From contig OZ220484.1 of NCBI GenBank assembly GCA_965116165.1, positions 1,612,001 through 1,676,000 of the forward strand: a stretch of 64,000 nt of DNA. Direction: 5' to 3'. Below, piece after piece: positions 38,883-48,579 of the stretch (position 1 is the first letter of the stretch; each line of letters starts with the position of its first letter). Below the pieces are notes generated by a model, which saw only the letters and a list, made by a program, of their open reading frames with translations, ran no database searches and had not been told where the DNA came from. This DNA comes from Azophilus sp965116165. Its GTDB lineage: Bacteria > Pseudomonadota > Gammaproteobacteria > Pseudomonadales > Azotimanducaceae. Made by a program: the position numbers and the translations under genes.

Positions 38883-38984
38883 GGGACTTATATACATAAG
38901 TTGACATGCCACTATATATTGAGGTTGTAGTGGCAGGGAACTACCACAACTTGGGTTCTGTCAACTTATCGATATAATTCCCTA
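38883..38984. repeat. Palindromic element family P, copy 1
   Basis: A 102-bp element begins AGGGACTTATATACATAAG and ends CTTATCGATATAATTCCCT; the outer 25 bp are inverted repeats with GTTGACA at their inner edge. Inside, TGCCACTA pairs with TAGTGGCA. Related copies at 50732-50833 and 51778-51866 lie in the opposite orientation. No coding potential. MITE-like. Confidence 0.85.
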
Positions 38985-39003
38985 AGAAAAGAAGGATCGG
39001 AAC

Positions 39004-39054
39004 ATGGCAGAACGTTCCACGCCGCCCGCGGAGAATCGCTGGAGGGTGGCCTGA
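39004..39054 (+). other. Possible 16-codon leader peptide before the second PhyH gene
   Basis: ATG 39004, preceded by AAGGATCGG, reads MAERSTPPAENRWRVA. Its TGA overlaps the next ATG (TGATG). This could couple translation, or could be a remnant of a longer upstream gene cut by the palindromic element. Confidence 0.25.
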
Positions 39055-39830
39055 TGAGCATTTTTCCACCGATGGCAGGCTCCGACCGACAGGCAATCGA
39101 AGACCTCAAGGAGTACGGAATTGCGCTACTCCCCGAATTGCTCACAGGGGACAAACTTCGCGAAGCACGTGATGCTGTTTACGCGGGTCCAGCGGATGAC
39201 GCAGACAATGGCCGCACCCCGGACAGGTATCTGATTGATTATGGTACCGGTAATGTACGGGTATGGAATCTACTGAACCGGGGGTCTGTGTTCGCAGAAC
39301 TGGCACAACATCCGGTGGTGCTGGGGTTGCTGGAGGAGGTGCTTGGTCCGCAAGCGCTTCTCAGCGGCTTCTCCGCAAACATCGCGGAGCCTGGCAGTGA
39401 AGGGGGGGCTCTGCACGCGGATCAGAGCGGTTATCCACCGCCCTGGCCCGCGGAACCTCAAGGGTTGAACTTCACCTGGTTGCTTGATGATTTCACTGTG
39501 GATAGCGGAGCCACCGAAGTGGCACCCGGCAGCCATCGTCGGGAAGACCCCTCCCAACCGCCTCTGGAAAGGGCTTTGCCTTTAACAGCACCGGCGGGAA
39601 CGGTTGTCGCGTTCGAGGGCCGGGTATGGCATCGAACCGGTCGTAACCGGTCGCAGGCTCCCCGCGCGGCGGCCTTCGCCTAGTACGTAAGACCAATATA
39701 CCGCACTCAGGAAAACTGGTTCCTCGCGTTGAATGATGAGGTGTTGGAAGGCGCATCCGACAACTTGCTGACGTTGCTCGGATACCGCACCGAAGTGCTA
39801 GGCACAGTTTATGGGCGTTCCCCTCGGTGA
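39054..39830 (+). pseudogene. Second PhyH-family dioxygenase, interrupted by an amber codon
   Basis: ATG 39054 with GGAGGG upstream. Residues 1-209 include His121-Ala-Asp123 and His193 ('EGRVWHRTG') with 'EVAPGSHRR', so the iron site is encoded. A TAG at 39681-39683 follows 'RAAAFA', where the intact paralogue has Tyr. The same frame continues 'YVRPIYRTQENWFLALNDEV' to 'GTVYGRSPR' and TGA at 39830. The lost 48 residues normally close the beta-helix and supply the 2-oxoglutarate Arg region. It is either a recent nonsense mutation or a read-through case. Confidence 0.8.
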
Positions 39831-39853
39831 TCGAAACATCGGGGCAAAGTCAG

Positions 39854-41047
39854 CTAGTTTGCAATCAGTCGGCTGGCCACGCGGTCACCGTGGGCGCTAC
39901 CCATGAAAACTCGATCACCAACTTTAAGCGCCACAGTGGCATAGCCCATGGGCGGACCGTTTTCCTCGAGTACAACTTCCGGCTTCATAGTGGCCGAATC
40001 CACTTTGATCACATCATAAGGCAACAGGCACGGACCGGCCGCAACCGCGTCACAGCTCTGGCCCAGGGCATCATGCTTGTGTGAGGCGATCCAGAGATTT
40101 CCTTCACCGTCCACAGTAACGTTGTCTGGCTGCTGCACCTCTACTGAACCGTCAATCTCACCCAATGCACGGTCTATGCGGATGGTTTTGTTACCCAAGT
40201 AGATGTTGACGAAGACCTTACTGTTGTCTGCATTGACCGCGATGCCGTTTGGCGGCGACTCATCTGACCCGGCCAGCTTGTTGAAGCCGCTATCCCGTTG
40301 CCACTCCCACACCCAGCCCGTGCTCTCGCCATTCATGGACTTTTCGATAGCTTTCTCAAACGGGGTACTTTTGTTGAACATGTGAGTGACGAAGAAACCG
40401 CCATCCCGCAGTGCTGCCACATCATTGAGAAATGGATCGCCGGGCGGTAAGGCACAGCCGCGCCAAACGAGAGACCAGCGTCCTTCCTGCCGCAGAAGTT
40501 CAAAGAACTCAACAGCTTCTCGCTTTCCGTGATTGACGACCAGTAGCTGATGCAGACCATCAGGCCGGGTTATCAGATCAATGCCATGGGGACTGAAAGC
40601 GGCGACATCAGGCACCCCACAACTCTCATCGCCCCAAGCGGGGTCTGCACCGGTCCAGTCGATCAAGATCATTCGCCGTTCACCATTCCCAAGGTCCAAC
40701 ATGGACAACCCTCCTGGTGAATCGAGCAGGAACTCACCCATTTCACTGACAATCAGCGCATCGCCACTCGGCACCAATACCAGATCCTCTGGGTTTTGAA
40801 AGCCACAATGCACCGCCATGCCATTCATGGCCTCGCAGGTCAGGAGGTCTGATTCGGTTTTCGGTTGAGGCAAACCGGATTGCGCAGCCACCGCTTCCCG
40901 CTCCTCGGAAACGACCCCCGATGGCTCGGCTGATTCTGTTTGCGATGGCGGTGTTTCCTGAACTTGACGAGAGTCGTCAGGGTTCTTGGGTGTGCAACTT
41001 GCGACCACTCCTAAAAGTAGTAGAAGAACAATTACTTCTCTATTCAT
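39854..41047 (-). CDS. Lipoprotein with SMP-30/arylesterase-like beta-propeller
   Basis: The ATG start at 41047 gives a lipoprotein signal: hydrophobic 'VIVLLLLLGVVASC' with the lipobox Cys at 18. A Ser/Pro/Glu-rich linker (about 20-60) and a propeller-like domain follow: 'NPEDLVLVPSGDALIVSEM', 'FSPHGIDLITRPDG', 'NGIAVNADNSKVFVNIYLGN', 'DNVTVDGEGNLWIASHKHD'. This pattern of repeated N/H-G-I-D strands resembles paraoxonase/strictosidine-synthase/SMP-30 lactonases, which use Ca2+. It is probably anchored in a membrane facing the periplasm. The ribosome site is weak. The substrate is unknown. Confidence 0.8.
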   Translation of the reverse strand: MNREVIVLLLLLGVVASCTPKNPDDSRQVQETPPSQTESAEPSGVVSEEREAVAAQSGLPQPKTESDLLTCEAMNGMAVHCGFQNPEDLVLVPSGDALIVSEMGEFLLDSPGGLSMLDLGNGERRMILIDWTGADPAWGDESCGVPDVAAFSPHGIDLITRPDGLHQLLVVNHGKREAVEFFELLRQEGRWSLVWRGCALPPGDPFLNDVAALRDGGFFVTHMFNKSTPFEKAIEKSMNGESTGWVWEWQRDSGFNKLAGSDESPPNGIAVNADNSKVFVNIYLGNKTIRIDRALGEIDGSVEVQQPDNVTVDGEGNLWIASHKHDALGQSCDAVAAGPCLLPYDVIKVDSATMKPEVVLEENGPPMGYATVALKVGDRVFMGSAHGDRVASRLIAN

Positions 41048-41345
41048 GTGGTTAAGCCGCCGTCGGCTTTGCTCTTTGATAAGTGCTCAGCTATCCTACA
41101 ACCTTCCTGCGTGCAGTTCCTACAGAGTCATTGCAGATACGGCAGCAGAGTTCAGCTTAGCCTGATCGGGCACCACAAAACTCGCCACGCTCAAGAGGGC
41201 TCGATCAGCGGATACTTCAACAACAATCCATCTGTCTCAATGCCGCTTTGACTACAGAACGCTGCCTCTTCCGTGCCTAGCTCCGATTGTAGGGCCGCGG
41301 ACATCCGCTGCACAGCACAAGCCATGCCAGACGAATGAAATCGCC
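41048..41345. other. 298-bp gap without a recognisable gene
   Basis: Between the lipoprotein start and the end of the aldo/keto reductase. I see no family motif; it should hold the lipoprotein promoter. Confidence 0.4.
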
Positions 41346-42401
41346 TTAGCTCATGACAGTTTTCGAATGCTCTAGTGCCGCGCCAAAATCCTGGCCTCGC
41401 TTCATGGACGGCATCCAACCGGGATAGACAGACTTTCGCGCACTCACCTCGCTCAGCCTATTCAGTTCATCGTCACTCAGCTTGAGATCAGTCGCTGCAA
41501 GGTTATCCTCCAACTGCTCTTGTTTACGGGCTCCGATAATCACCGAGGTCACCCCTTCCTGAACCAGAAGCCAACTAAGCGCGACCCGGCTCGGTGATGC
41601 CCCGTGGGCCTCGCCGATCTCCCGAAGAACCGAAATAATCTCCGCACCCTGCTCAAGATCAACCGGCGGAAATTCCATTGCGCTGCGGCGACCTTTGCCG
41701 GCCCCCTTCTTGGTGTCAGTACCGGTGTACTTTCCAGACAGGTAACCAGCGGCGAGCGGCGACCAGATCATGGTCCCCAGGCCCAGATCTTTGGTGGCAG
41801 GGATGATGTCCCACTCAAGTTCCCGACCAACTAGGGAATAATACGCCTGTACAGAGCAGAATTTTTCGGTACCCAGCAGACGGGCCACACCATCGGCCTT
41901 GGCGATCTGCCAAGCTGCGGCGTTTGCCAATCCGATATAGCGGACTTTGCCCTGCTTCACACAGTCATCTAGCGTGCGCAAGGTCTCTTCGATGGGCGTG
42001 GAAGCATCCCATTGATGAAGCTGGTACAAGTCAATTCGGTCGGTGCCCAACCTTTCAAGACTGCCTTCCACCTCCCGCATGATGGCTAGGCGGCTCGCAC
42101 CCAATCTGTTGACGTCGCCGTGGGACGGGAAGTAGACCTTGGTGGCGATGACCGCGTCCTCGCGCTTGCCCGCAAGGGCTTTGCCCAGCATTCGCTCAGA
42201 ATTGCCATGACCATAGGCGTTGGAGGTGTCAAAAAAGTTAATGCCGGCGTCAAGACAGGTTGCCACCATGCGGTTGGCGGATTCCTGGCCTTCGTTACCG
42301 AGCCATGCCTGTTGTTTTTGATGTGGTTCTCCGAACGTCATGGCACCGAAGCAGAGACGCGAAACATAGAGGCCGGTATTGCCAAGAGGGAGATAGTCCA
42401 T
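41346..42401 (-). CDS. Aldo/keto reductase
   Basis: ATG 42401 follows AAGGAACG. The 351-residue TIM-barrel protein shows the catalytic Asp-Tyr pair in 'NFFDTSNAYGHGNSE', Lys in 'VIATKVYFP', and His in 'IDLYQLHQWD'. The NADPH-binding end is 'VIIGARKQEQLEDNLAA'. It reduces or oxidises a carbonyl/hydroxyl pair. It lies 26 bp after a P450 gene on the same strand, so they probably form an operon with the acyl-CoA dehydrogenase upstream (43703-44896). A second family member is at 51870. Confidence 0.94.
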   Translation of the reverse strand: MDYLPLGNTGLYVSRLCFGAMTFGEPHQKQQAWLGNEGQESANRMVATCLDAGINFFDTSNAYGHGNSERMLGKALAGKREDAVIATKVYFPSHGDVNRLGASRLAIMREVEGSLERLGTDRIDLYQLHQWDASTPIEETLRTLDDCVKQGKVRYIGLANAAAWQIAKADGVARLLGTEKFCSVQAYYSLVGRELEWDIIPATKDLGLGTMIWSPLAAGYLSGKYTGTDTKKGAGKGRRSAMEFPPVDLEQGAEIISVLREIGEAHGASPSRVALSWLLVQEGVTSVIIGARKQEQLEDNLAATDLKLSDDELNRLSEVSARKSVYPGWMPSMKRGQDFGAALEHSKTVMS

Positions 42402-42427
42402 AGTGCTCGTTCCTTTGATTTTGAAGA

Positions 42428-43684
42428 TTAGCTAACCTTGAATTTATACTTCACAGGTAACGAAGTAAGGCCGCTGACAAGATTGGCCTGCAGGTAACTC
42501 GCTTCTCCCGCAAGTTCAATGGTTTCCAGACGCGGCAACAGTTGTTCGAAGAAGCTCTTGATCTCAAGCCTCGCTAGGTGCATACCCAAGCACAGGTGGG
42601 GACCTGTGCCGAAGGCTAGGTGTTTGTTCGGTTCACGATCTATGCGGAACTCAAAGGGGTCATCGAAAACTTCTTCATCTCGACAGGCAGAGGCAAAGAA
42701 AACCACAACTCTTTCACCCTCAAGAACTGTCTGGTCACCAATCTGAACATCCTGAGTCGCAGTTCGGGCGAAATGTTTGACCGGTGCAACCCACCGCAAA
42801 AACTCTTCCACTGCATTTGGCATAAGATTCATATTCTCCCGCAGCCTGCTGAACTGGTCTGGATGTTCAATCAGCGCTTTAAGACCACCAGCCGTTGTGG
42901 CACTGGTCGTGTCGTGCCCCGCCGTTGCGGTCACAAGAAATAGCCCGAGCGTTTCAGCATCACCAAGAGGCTCACCATCTATGGTTGCATTGGAATAGGC
43001 ACTCGCCAGATCATCAGTGGGATTGGCCCTGCGATCCTCAATAATCGGTTTGAAAATGGTCATAAACTCACTGTGAGACTGCGCAAACCGTTCCAACCGA
43101 TCTTGAATCGACGCCTCAATATTGGGATCCGCTGCCCCAAATGACAGTTGTGTGAGACGCAGAAAATCAGCATCAACAGATTCAGGCAAACCCAGGATCG
43201 AGTTGACCACGCGCAAGGGGTACCAGAACGCAATATCCTGAGCAAAATCACATTTACCATTCATCGCTGCCATTTTCTCAATATAGGTGCGGGCGATGGC
43301 ATCAACGTCCGGGATTAGCTTCCTGACGTTGTGGGGCATGAACCACTCTTGAGCTATCAGGCGATGCTTGTGATGAATCTCCCCATCCATGCTGACCAAC
43401 GTAGTCGAGGGGCCCGAAACGCTGCCAAAGAGCTCAATGTTCTTCTGTTCCTGGTCCTTCATCAGCATTGCCGGCCACGGCTCCGCGATGAACTTATCTG
43501 AATTTGTTTCCACGAATCGAATGTCTGCTGCCTTGGTTATCGCCCAGAAAGATCGCACCCCTTCCGGCTCCGCACGCACCATACGCCCGCTACGACGCAA
43601 CTGCGTGAACATTTCATTTAATTCATCAGGGTCAGCGTAGGTCGCCGCGTCAGCTAGGCGGGCAGCATTTTCTTCCAGTGTCAC
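42428..43684 (-). CDS. Cytochrome P450
   Basis: GTG 43684 with AAGGAG upstream. The 418-residue soluble bacterial P450 has the I-helix 'TAGHDTT' (254-260), E294-x-x-R297, and the heme loop 'FGTGPHLCLGMHLAR' with axial Cys365. It inserts one oxygen atom into a hydrophobic substrate and needs ferredoxin/reductase partners, which are not seen in this window. It sits between an aldo/keto reductase and an acyl-CoA dehydrogenase, all leftward and closely spaced. This fits hydroxylation followed by oxidation of a side chain. Confidence 0.95.
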   Translation of the reverse strand: MTLEENAARLADAATYADPDELNEMFTQLRRSGRMVRAEPEGVRSFWAITKAADIRFVETNSDKFIAEPWPAMLMKDQEQKNIELFGSVSGPSTTLVSMDGEIHHKHRLIAQEWFMPHNVRKLIPDVDAIARTYIEKMAAMNGKCDFAQDIAFWYPLRVVNSILGLPESVDADFLRLTQLSFGAADPNIEASIQDRLERFAQSHSEFMTIFKPIIEDRRANPTDDLASAYSNATIDGEPLGDAETLGLFLVTATAGHDTTSATTAGGLKALIEHPDQFSRLRENMNLMPNAVEEFLRWVAPVKHFARTATQDVQIGDQTVLEGERVVVFFASACRDEEVFDDPFEFRIDREPNKHLAFGTGPHLCLGMHLARLEIKSFFEQLLPRLETIELAGEASYLQANLVSGLTSLPVKYKFKVS

Positions 43685-43702
43685 TGTGTGTACTCCTTCA
43701 TT

Positions 43703-44896
43703 TCAAAGTCCTAGAACTCGAGTTGCAATGATGTTCTTTTGAACCTCTGTTGTCCCTCCTGCGATCGTAATGCAACGATCACCGTAGTATTGAGAAACAG
43801 AAACTGCCGTATTTGCGCTCGGCACACCGATAAGTTTATTTAGGGTTCCATATTCCAGAAGCCGTGGTTGCTTTGGTATGGCGTAGTTCCCCATCACTTC
43901 TAGCGCGAATTCAGTCGCACGCTGTTGTAATGCGGTACCATGGACCTTACTCACCGAAGCCAATGCAGACGCCGCCCCCCTGCCCTGCTTCATCAGCTCC
44001 AGGGTTTTCTGTTCCATCGCATCGAGGCTTGCAAGTGCGATTTCAATATTGGCTAGTTTCGCACGGAGCGCCGGATCGTGCATCAGCGGTTCAGAACCAG
44101 GATCCTGATGACTCAAAAAGCTTCGGATTCTTTTGAGATAATTGTGTGTAAAGACTGCATAACTGTAAGCCCGCTCACCAACGAGCAGGAATTTCGCAAC
44201 ATTCCAACCCTCGTTTTCCTTACCGACCAGAGCAGACTTGGGGACTCTCACGTCGGAGAAAAACACCTGGTTGAATTCATGCTCTCCCGCAAAGGTGAAA
44301 ATAGGGCGAATTTCAATGCCGGGCAAATCCAGATCGAACACTAGAAACGAGATCCCTGCCTGACGCTTGCCTTCGTCGCTGGTTCGTACGAGGCAGAAGA
44401 TCCTGTTGCACAAATGGGCATCTGTGGTCCAGATCTTTGTGCCGTTGATGATGTAGTGTTCACCATCACTCACTGCCCGCGTCTTCAGCGATGCAAGATC
44501 TGACCCCGCATTCGGCTCAGAATAGCCCTGGGCCCACCAGTCGTCCCCGCGACGGATACAAGGAAGAAACACTCTTTTCTGCTCTTCCGTACCGAACTCA
44601 ATAAGAACAGGCCCCACCATGACCACGCCCTGATTCATGAGCCGAGGGGCGTGTGCAAGCATCATTTCCCGCTTGAAGATCACCAATTGCTCCGTACTCC
44701 AGCCTGTCCCGCCGTGCTCGACCGGCCAAGCCGGCACCGACCAGCCCATGTCATCAAGAATACGTGTCCACTCCTTTGCCACCGGAAGCGGGCAGTGGTA
44801 CCCGGGGTACGCTTCACCAAAATGACGTAGCTCAGGCGTTAACTTGTCGCTGAGAAAGTCACGAATCTCTTCGGTGAATTCGCTCAAGTCACTCAT
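43703..44896 (-). CDS. Acyl-CoA dehydrogenase
   Basis: ATG 44896 (MSDLSEFTEEIRDFLSDKL) is preferred over the upstream start at 44950, because a decayed paralogue at 54320 begins with the same MSDL sequence. The 397-residue protein has 'GWSVPAWPVEHGGTGW', 'QGYSEPNAGSDLASLKT', 'INGTKIWTTDAH' and the C-terminal 'GDRCITIAGGTTEVQKNIIATRVLG'. It uses FAD and electron-transfer flavoprotein to form an enoyl-CoA. It is the first gene of the leftward ACAD-P450-AKR group. Two fragments of close paralogues lie at 50861 and 54137. Confidence 0.95.
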   Translation of the reverse strand: MSDLSEFTEEIRDFLSDKLTPELRHFGEAYPGYHCPLPVAKEWTRILDDMGWSVPAWPVEHGGTGWSTEQLVIFKREMMLAHAPRLMNQGVVMVGPVLIEFGTEEQKRVFLPCIRRGDDWWAQGYSEPNAGSDLASLKTRAVSDGEHYIINGTKIWTTDAHLCNRIFCLVRTSDEGKRQAGISFLVFDLDLPGIEIRPIFTFAGEHEFNQVFFSDVRVPKSALVGKENEGWNVAKFLLVGERAYSYAVFTHNYLKRIRSFLSHQDPGSEPLMHDPALRAKLANIEIALASLDAMEQKTLELMKQGRGAASALASVSKVHGTALQQRATEFALEVMGNYAIPKQPRLLEYGTLNKLIGVPSANTAVSVSQYYGDRCITIAGGTTEVQKNIIATRVLGL

Positions 44897-45104
44897 AAGT
44901 GCTTCTACTTGCAGAGACTGACAGAGAGCAAGCGGCAGCCAGCCCTTCACTCAATACAAACCAACTTCCCTTCCAACCCCAATTGCCCAGGCTGCCCACG
45001 GAGGCATTCGCTCCGCATCAAGCAGAATGACACAACGGATGTTACTTGTATTATTCTTCCTTTGCAATATACGATCATGGGGGTGTGCCCAATGACCTGA
45101 GTCC

Positions 45105-45210
45105 TAAGGAACCCCTGATCAATCTCATAGTCGGGGCATCCGAGTTAATAAAATCAATAGCTTACGAGTAGTTAAATGCTGCTTTATCGAATTGATCAGA
45201 GGTTCCCCAA
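45105..45210. repeat. Palindromic element family Q, copy 2
   Basis: 106 bp, in reverse orientation to copies 1 and 3. Begins TAAGGAACCCCTGATCAAT and ends GAATTGATCAGAGGTTCCCC. It lies between the divergent acyl-CoA dehydrogenase and MFS genes, 37 bp before the MFS start, so it may carry or displace that promoter. Confidence 0.8.
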
Positions 45211-46390
45211 TCAGTAACTCAACAACGCAAGTTCTTGAGGGCCTGTATGCCGAAAAAGACAAATTCCCCAAAAGAGTCGTCCACCCGAAGTTACTCAAAC
45301 TATGCGCTGTTTGTGTTGGTTCTCGTCTACGCGTTCAACTTTATTGACCGAAATATCATCTCTATTCTGGCTGAAGACATTCGACGCGATCTGGGCATTA
45401 ACGATGCCCAACTAGGCTTCATGTACGGCACAGTCTTCGCCATTTTCTTTGCGGTGTTTGGCATACCTCTGGGACGATTTGCCGATGTCTGGGTGCGACG
45501 CAGCCTGATTGCCGGTGGGCTGGCTATCTGGAGCGGGTTTACCGCACTCTCAGGCTTTGCCCGCTCATTTACTGAGCTAACAATTTACCGCATGGGAGTG
45601 GGCATTGGCGAAGCCAGTGCTTCGCCATCTGCCTATTCCATGTTGTCGGATTATTATCCGCCGAGGCTGCGTGCTACCGTCATCGCCATCGCACAATCCG
45701 GCGTTTATATTGGCAATGGTGTCGGTCTATTCCTGGGCGGATTCCTGTTGGACACCTGGGAAGCCATGTACCCGGTTGCAGAGCAGGCACCCTTAGGGCT
45801 GAAAGGCTGGCAAGTGGCCTTTATGGCGGTAGGTATTCCTGGTCTGCTGTTGGCGATCTGGGTACGCACGCTGCGAGAGCCTGTACGAGGCTCGAGCGAA
45901 GGTCTTAAGATCCCCGAACATCCCGCACCTTTTTCGGTACTGGGTGCCGAATTGAGAGCCATGACACCGGGAATCAACTTGATTGATCTAAAGCACGACG
46001 GCGGGTCAGTGGCAGCCAACGCTCTCTATGCACTTTTTATTGTCGCCACGGCCTGGGCGTTGACTTTGTTGACTGGAAACCCGGCGCAGTGGATAGCACT
46101 CGGTATCGGGGCATACATCGTGGTTACCTGGGTCCAATCGTTGGCCGTCCGGGATCCGGCTACCTATAACATGACCTTGAAATCTCCAGCCTTCGTTTAC
46201 TTGCTAATCGCGATGCCAGTCAAGGGTGTTGTGATTTACGCTATGGCTTTTTGGGTCGCTCCCCTTTTATTGCGGATCGAGGGCACCAATCCCACAGACG
46301 TCGGTTTGTACATCGGCTTGAGTACCGCGATTGGCGGTTTTTCTGGCATCATCTTAGGTGGATTTGTGGGGGACTTTCTCAAACGCAAAC

Positions 46391-47889
46391 TGAGGTGGTC
46401 CTGGTTCGTTGGACAGTCCGAGGGCGAGAATAAGGTGTACTCCGAGTGGTTCTGAGCCCTCGGTGAATAGAACGTGCCGACCCGGCGGGACGATGTCAAC
46501 GGCATCGTCGACGCGGCTGCGGCCGTCGTTGTGAAGAGCCGGTCGGTGACGACCGGAAGTACCCTTCCGGTCGTCGCTAACCAATGCGCCGCGGCACTCG
46601 CCGTGTCACCCGAAGGGGCGCAACGCAGTGGAGCAGCCGCGTAGCGGCTTGACGCGGCGAGGGCCGTGGCGTTCCCGGCACGCATGTTCCCCGGCTGGTT
46701 CACGCGGCCTCTCCCAAGGTGCCCCGGTAGACATCGCCGGGCGTCCGGCCGCCCAGCGACGAATGCGGACGCAGTTCGCCATAGAAGCTGAACCAAGAAC
46801 CGATGACGCGCTCGGCGTCGCGGCCATCCGCCAGCTCGTGCAGGTACACGGCCTCGTACTTCAGCGAGCGCCACAACCGCTCGATGAAGATGTTGTCGAG
46901 GTAGCGACCGCGGCCGTCCATGGAACAGAGCGCGCCAGCGGCGCGCACCCTGTCGGTGAACGCGGTGCTGGTGAACTGCGCGCCCTGGTCCGTGTTGAAG
47001 ATCTGCGGGGTGCCGTAGCGCAGCGCCGCATCCAGCGCCTCGACACAGAAGGCACTGTCCATGGTGTTCGACAGCCGCCACGACAGGACGTGGCGGCTGG
47101 CCCAGTCCATCACGGCCACCAGGTAGAAAAAGCCCCGCGCAACAGGAACGTAGGTGATGTCGGCGCACCACACCTGGTCCGGGCGGTCGATCACCAGATC
47201 GCGCAGCAGGTATGGGTACACGCGGTGCTCCGGGTTGGCCACGCTGGTGCGCGGCTTCCGGTAAACCGCCTCCATGCCCATCAGCCGCATCAGCCGGCGC
47301 ACCCGGTGCCGTCCGGCGACTACGCCTTCGCGGCGCAGGTGCCGCGCCATCTGCCGGCTGCCGTAGAACGGGTGCTCCAGATGCAGTTCGTCCAGGCGGC
47401 GCATCAGCGCCAGGTTGTCCGCGCTCTCGCCCAGCGGCTCGTAGTACTGCGACGAACGGCTCACGCCCAGCAGCGCGCACTGCCGGGACAGCGACAGCCC
47501 GCAGCCGCGGTCGACCAGCGCGGCACGCTCCGCACGGCTCAGCGCTCCAACCCGCGCAGAAAAAAATCCCGTTCCACCGTCAGCTCGCCGATCTTCGCGT
47601 GCAGGTTGCGGATCGTCGCCTCGTGCTCCCCGTCGCGCCTCGATCCCGGTTGCGAGAACACCTCCTCGAGGCCCTCCACGGCCTGACGCTTCCAGGCGCT
47701 CACCTGGTTCGGGTGCACCTCGTAGCGCGCCGCGATCGCCTGCACCGTGTCCCGCTCCCGCAGCGCCTCCAGCGCCACGCGCTTCTTGAACTCCGCCGTG
47801 AAACGGCGCCTCTTCCTGGTCATTCCAGTGTCTCCTCTCGACACCGGAGTACACCTTAGCGACCTGTCCAAAAAAGTGGGACCACCTCA
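46391..47889 (-). mobile_element. IS3-family insertion sequence, copy 4
   Basis: 1499 bp with the same ends as the other copies and a 3-bp AAC duplication. It interrupts the MFS gene in a cytoplasmic loop. Confidence 0.96.
46700..47823 (-). CDS. IS3-family transposase OrfAB, copy 4
   Basis: OrfA is 47539-47823 and orfB runs in the -1 frame to 46700. No differences from copy 1 were noticed in the protein. Confidence 0.93.
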
Positions 47890-48374
47890 AACACCCCTGT
47901 GGCCGTTTGATTATGGGTTATCTGGCGGTTGTTGGTGGTGTGCCCTTTGGTTTGCTGACAATCTATTCTGAGGACGTACTCAGCGCAGCCGTGTTTAACT
48001 TCTTCTTTTTGCTGTTCACTGTCGCAAGTACATCGGTGCCTGCAGCAACCGCAACAGACTTGGTTATGCCGCGTATGCGCGGCGTTGCCGTTTCCCTTCT
48101 TATTCTAGTCGGCACATTTATCGGATTGGCCTTAGGGCCGTTTATAGTCGGTTATTTATCGGATTTGTATTTATCGATGGGGTATGACTCCAGGTCGTCA
48201 CTGAAGGTGGGGCTGGCTAGCTCATTCATGATTTTTCTTGTCACCCTTGTATTCCTTACATTGGCCTGGCGCCGGTTGCCAGTGGAAGAAGCAACAAGAC
48301 TCGATAGAGCCCGTGCACTAGGCGAACCAGTTCAATGACTGAAGAGGGCCCCTGTCAAGAAACTGGAGGTTAGA

Positions 48375-48498
48375 TCAGCAATTCCCGCTAACGATGCGTG
48401 ATTATTCGTTTGGGTCCAAATACCGAGCGAAATGGACCATTTAGGCATTGGTCGGGCACCTCTTTTCGGGCATTGCCGTGCTTAGCGGGAATTGCTGA
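48375..48498. repeat. Palindromic element R (single copy)
   Basis: 124 bp bounded by TCAGCAATTCCCGCTAA and its inverse TTAGCGGGAATTGCTGA, a perfect 17-bp inverted repeat. It lies between the MFS stop and the next gene. It resembles the P and Q elements in size and layout but not in sequence. Confidence 0.65.
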
Positions 48499-48579
48499 GA
48501 TTAGATGTTCAAATATGTTATAAAAATACATAATACAATTACAATATTTTGTGTCAAACTACATCCCCTAGGAGATCCC

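Larger units (their letters stand above)
45247..48338 (+). pseudogene. MFS transporter split by IS3 copy 4
   Basis: ATG 45247 (MPKKTNSPKE) follows GAGGG. The first part has MFS features: 'FNFIDRNIISILAEDIRRDLG', 'GIPLGRFADVWVRRSLIAGG' (the A motif) and about nine membrane segments up to 'GGFVGDFLKRK'. IS3 copy 4 (46391-47889) enters here. Deleting it and one AAC gives 'HPCGRLIMGYLAVVGGVPFG', more membrane segments and TGA 48336-48338, about 530 residues in all. It probably imported the substrate (spinster/hexuronate-like branch) until recent disruption. Confidence 0.92.
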
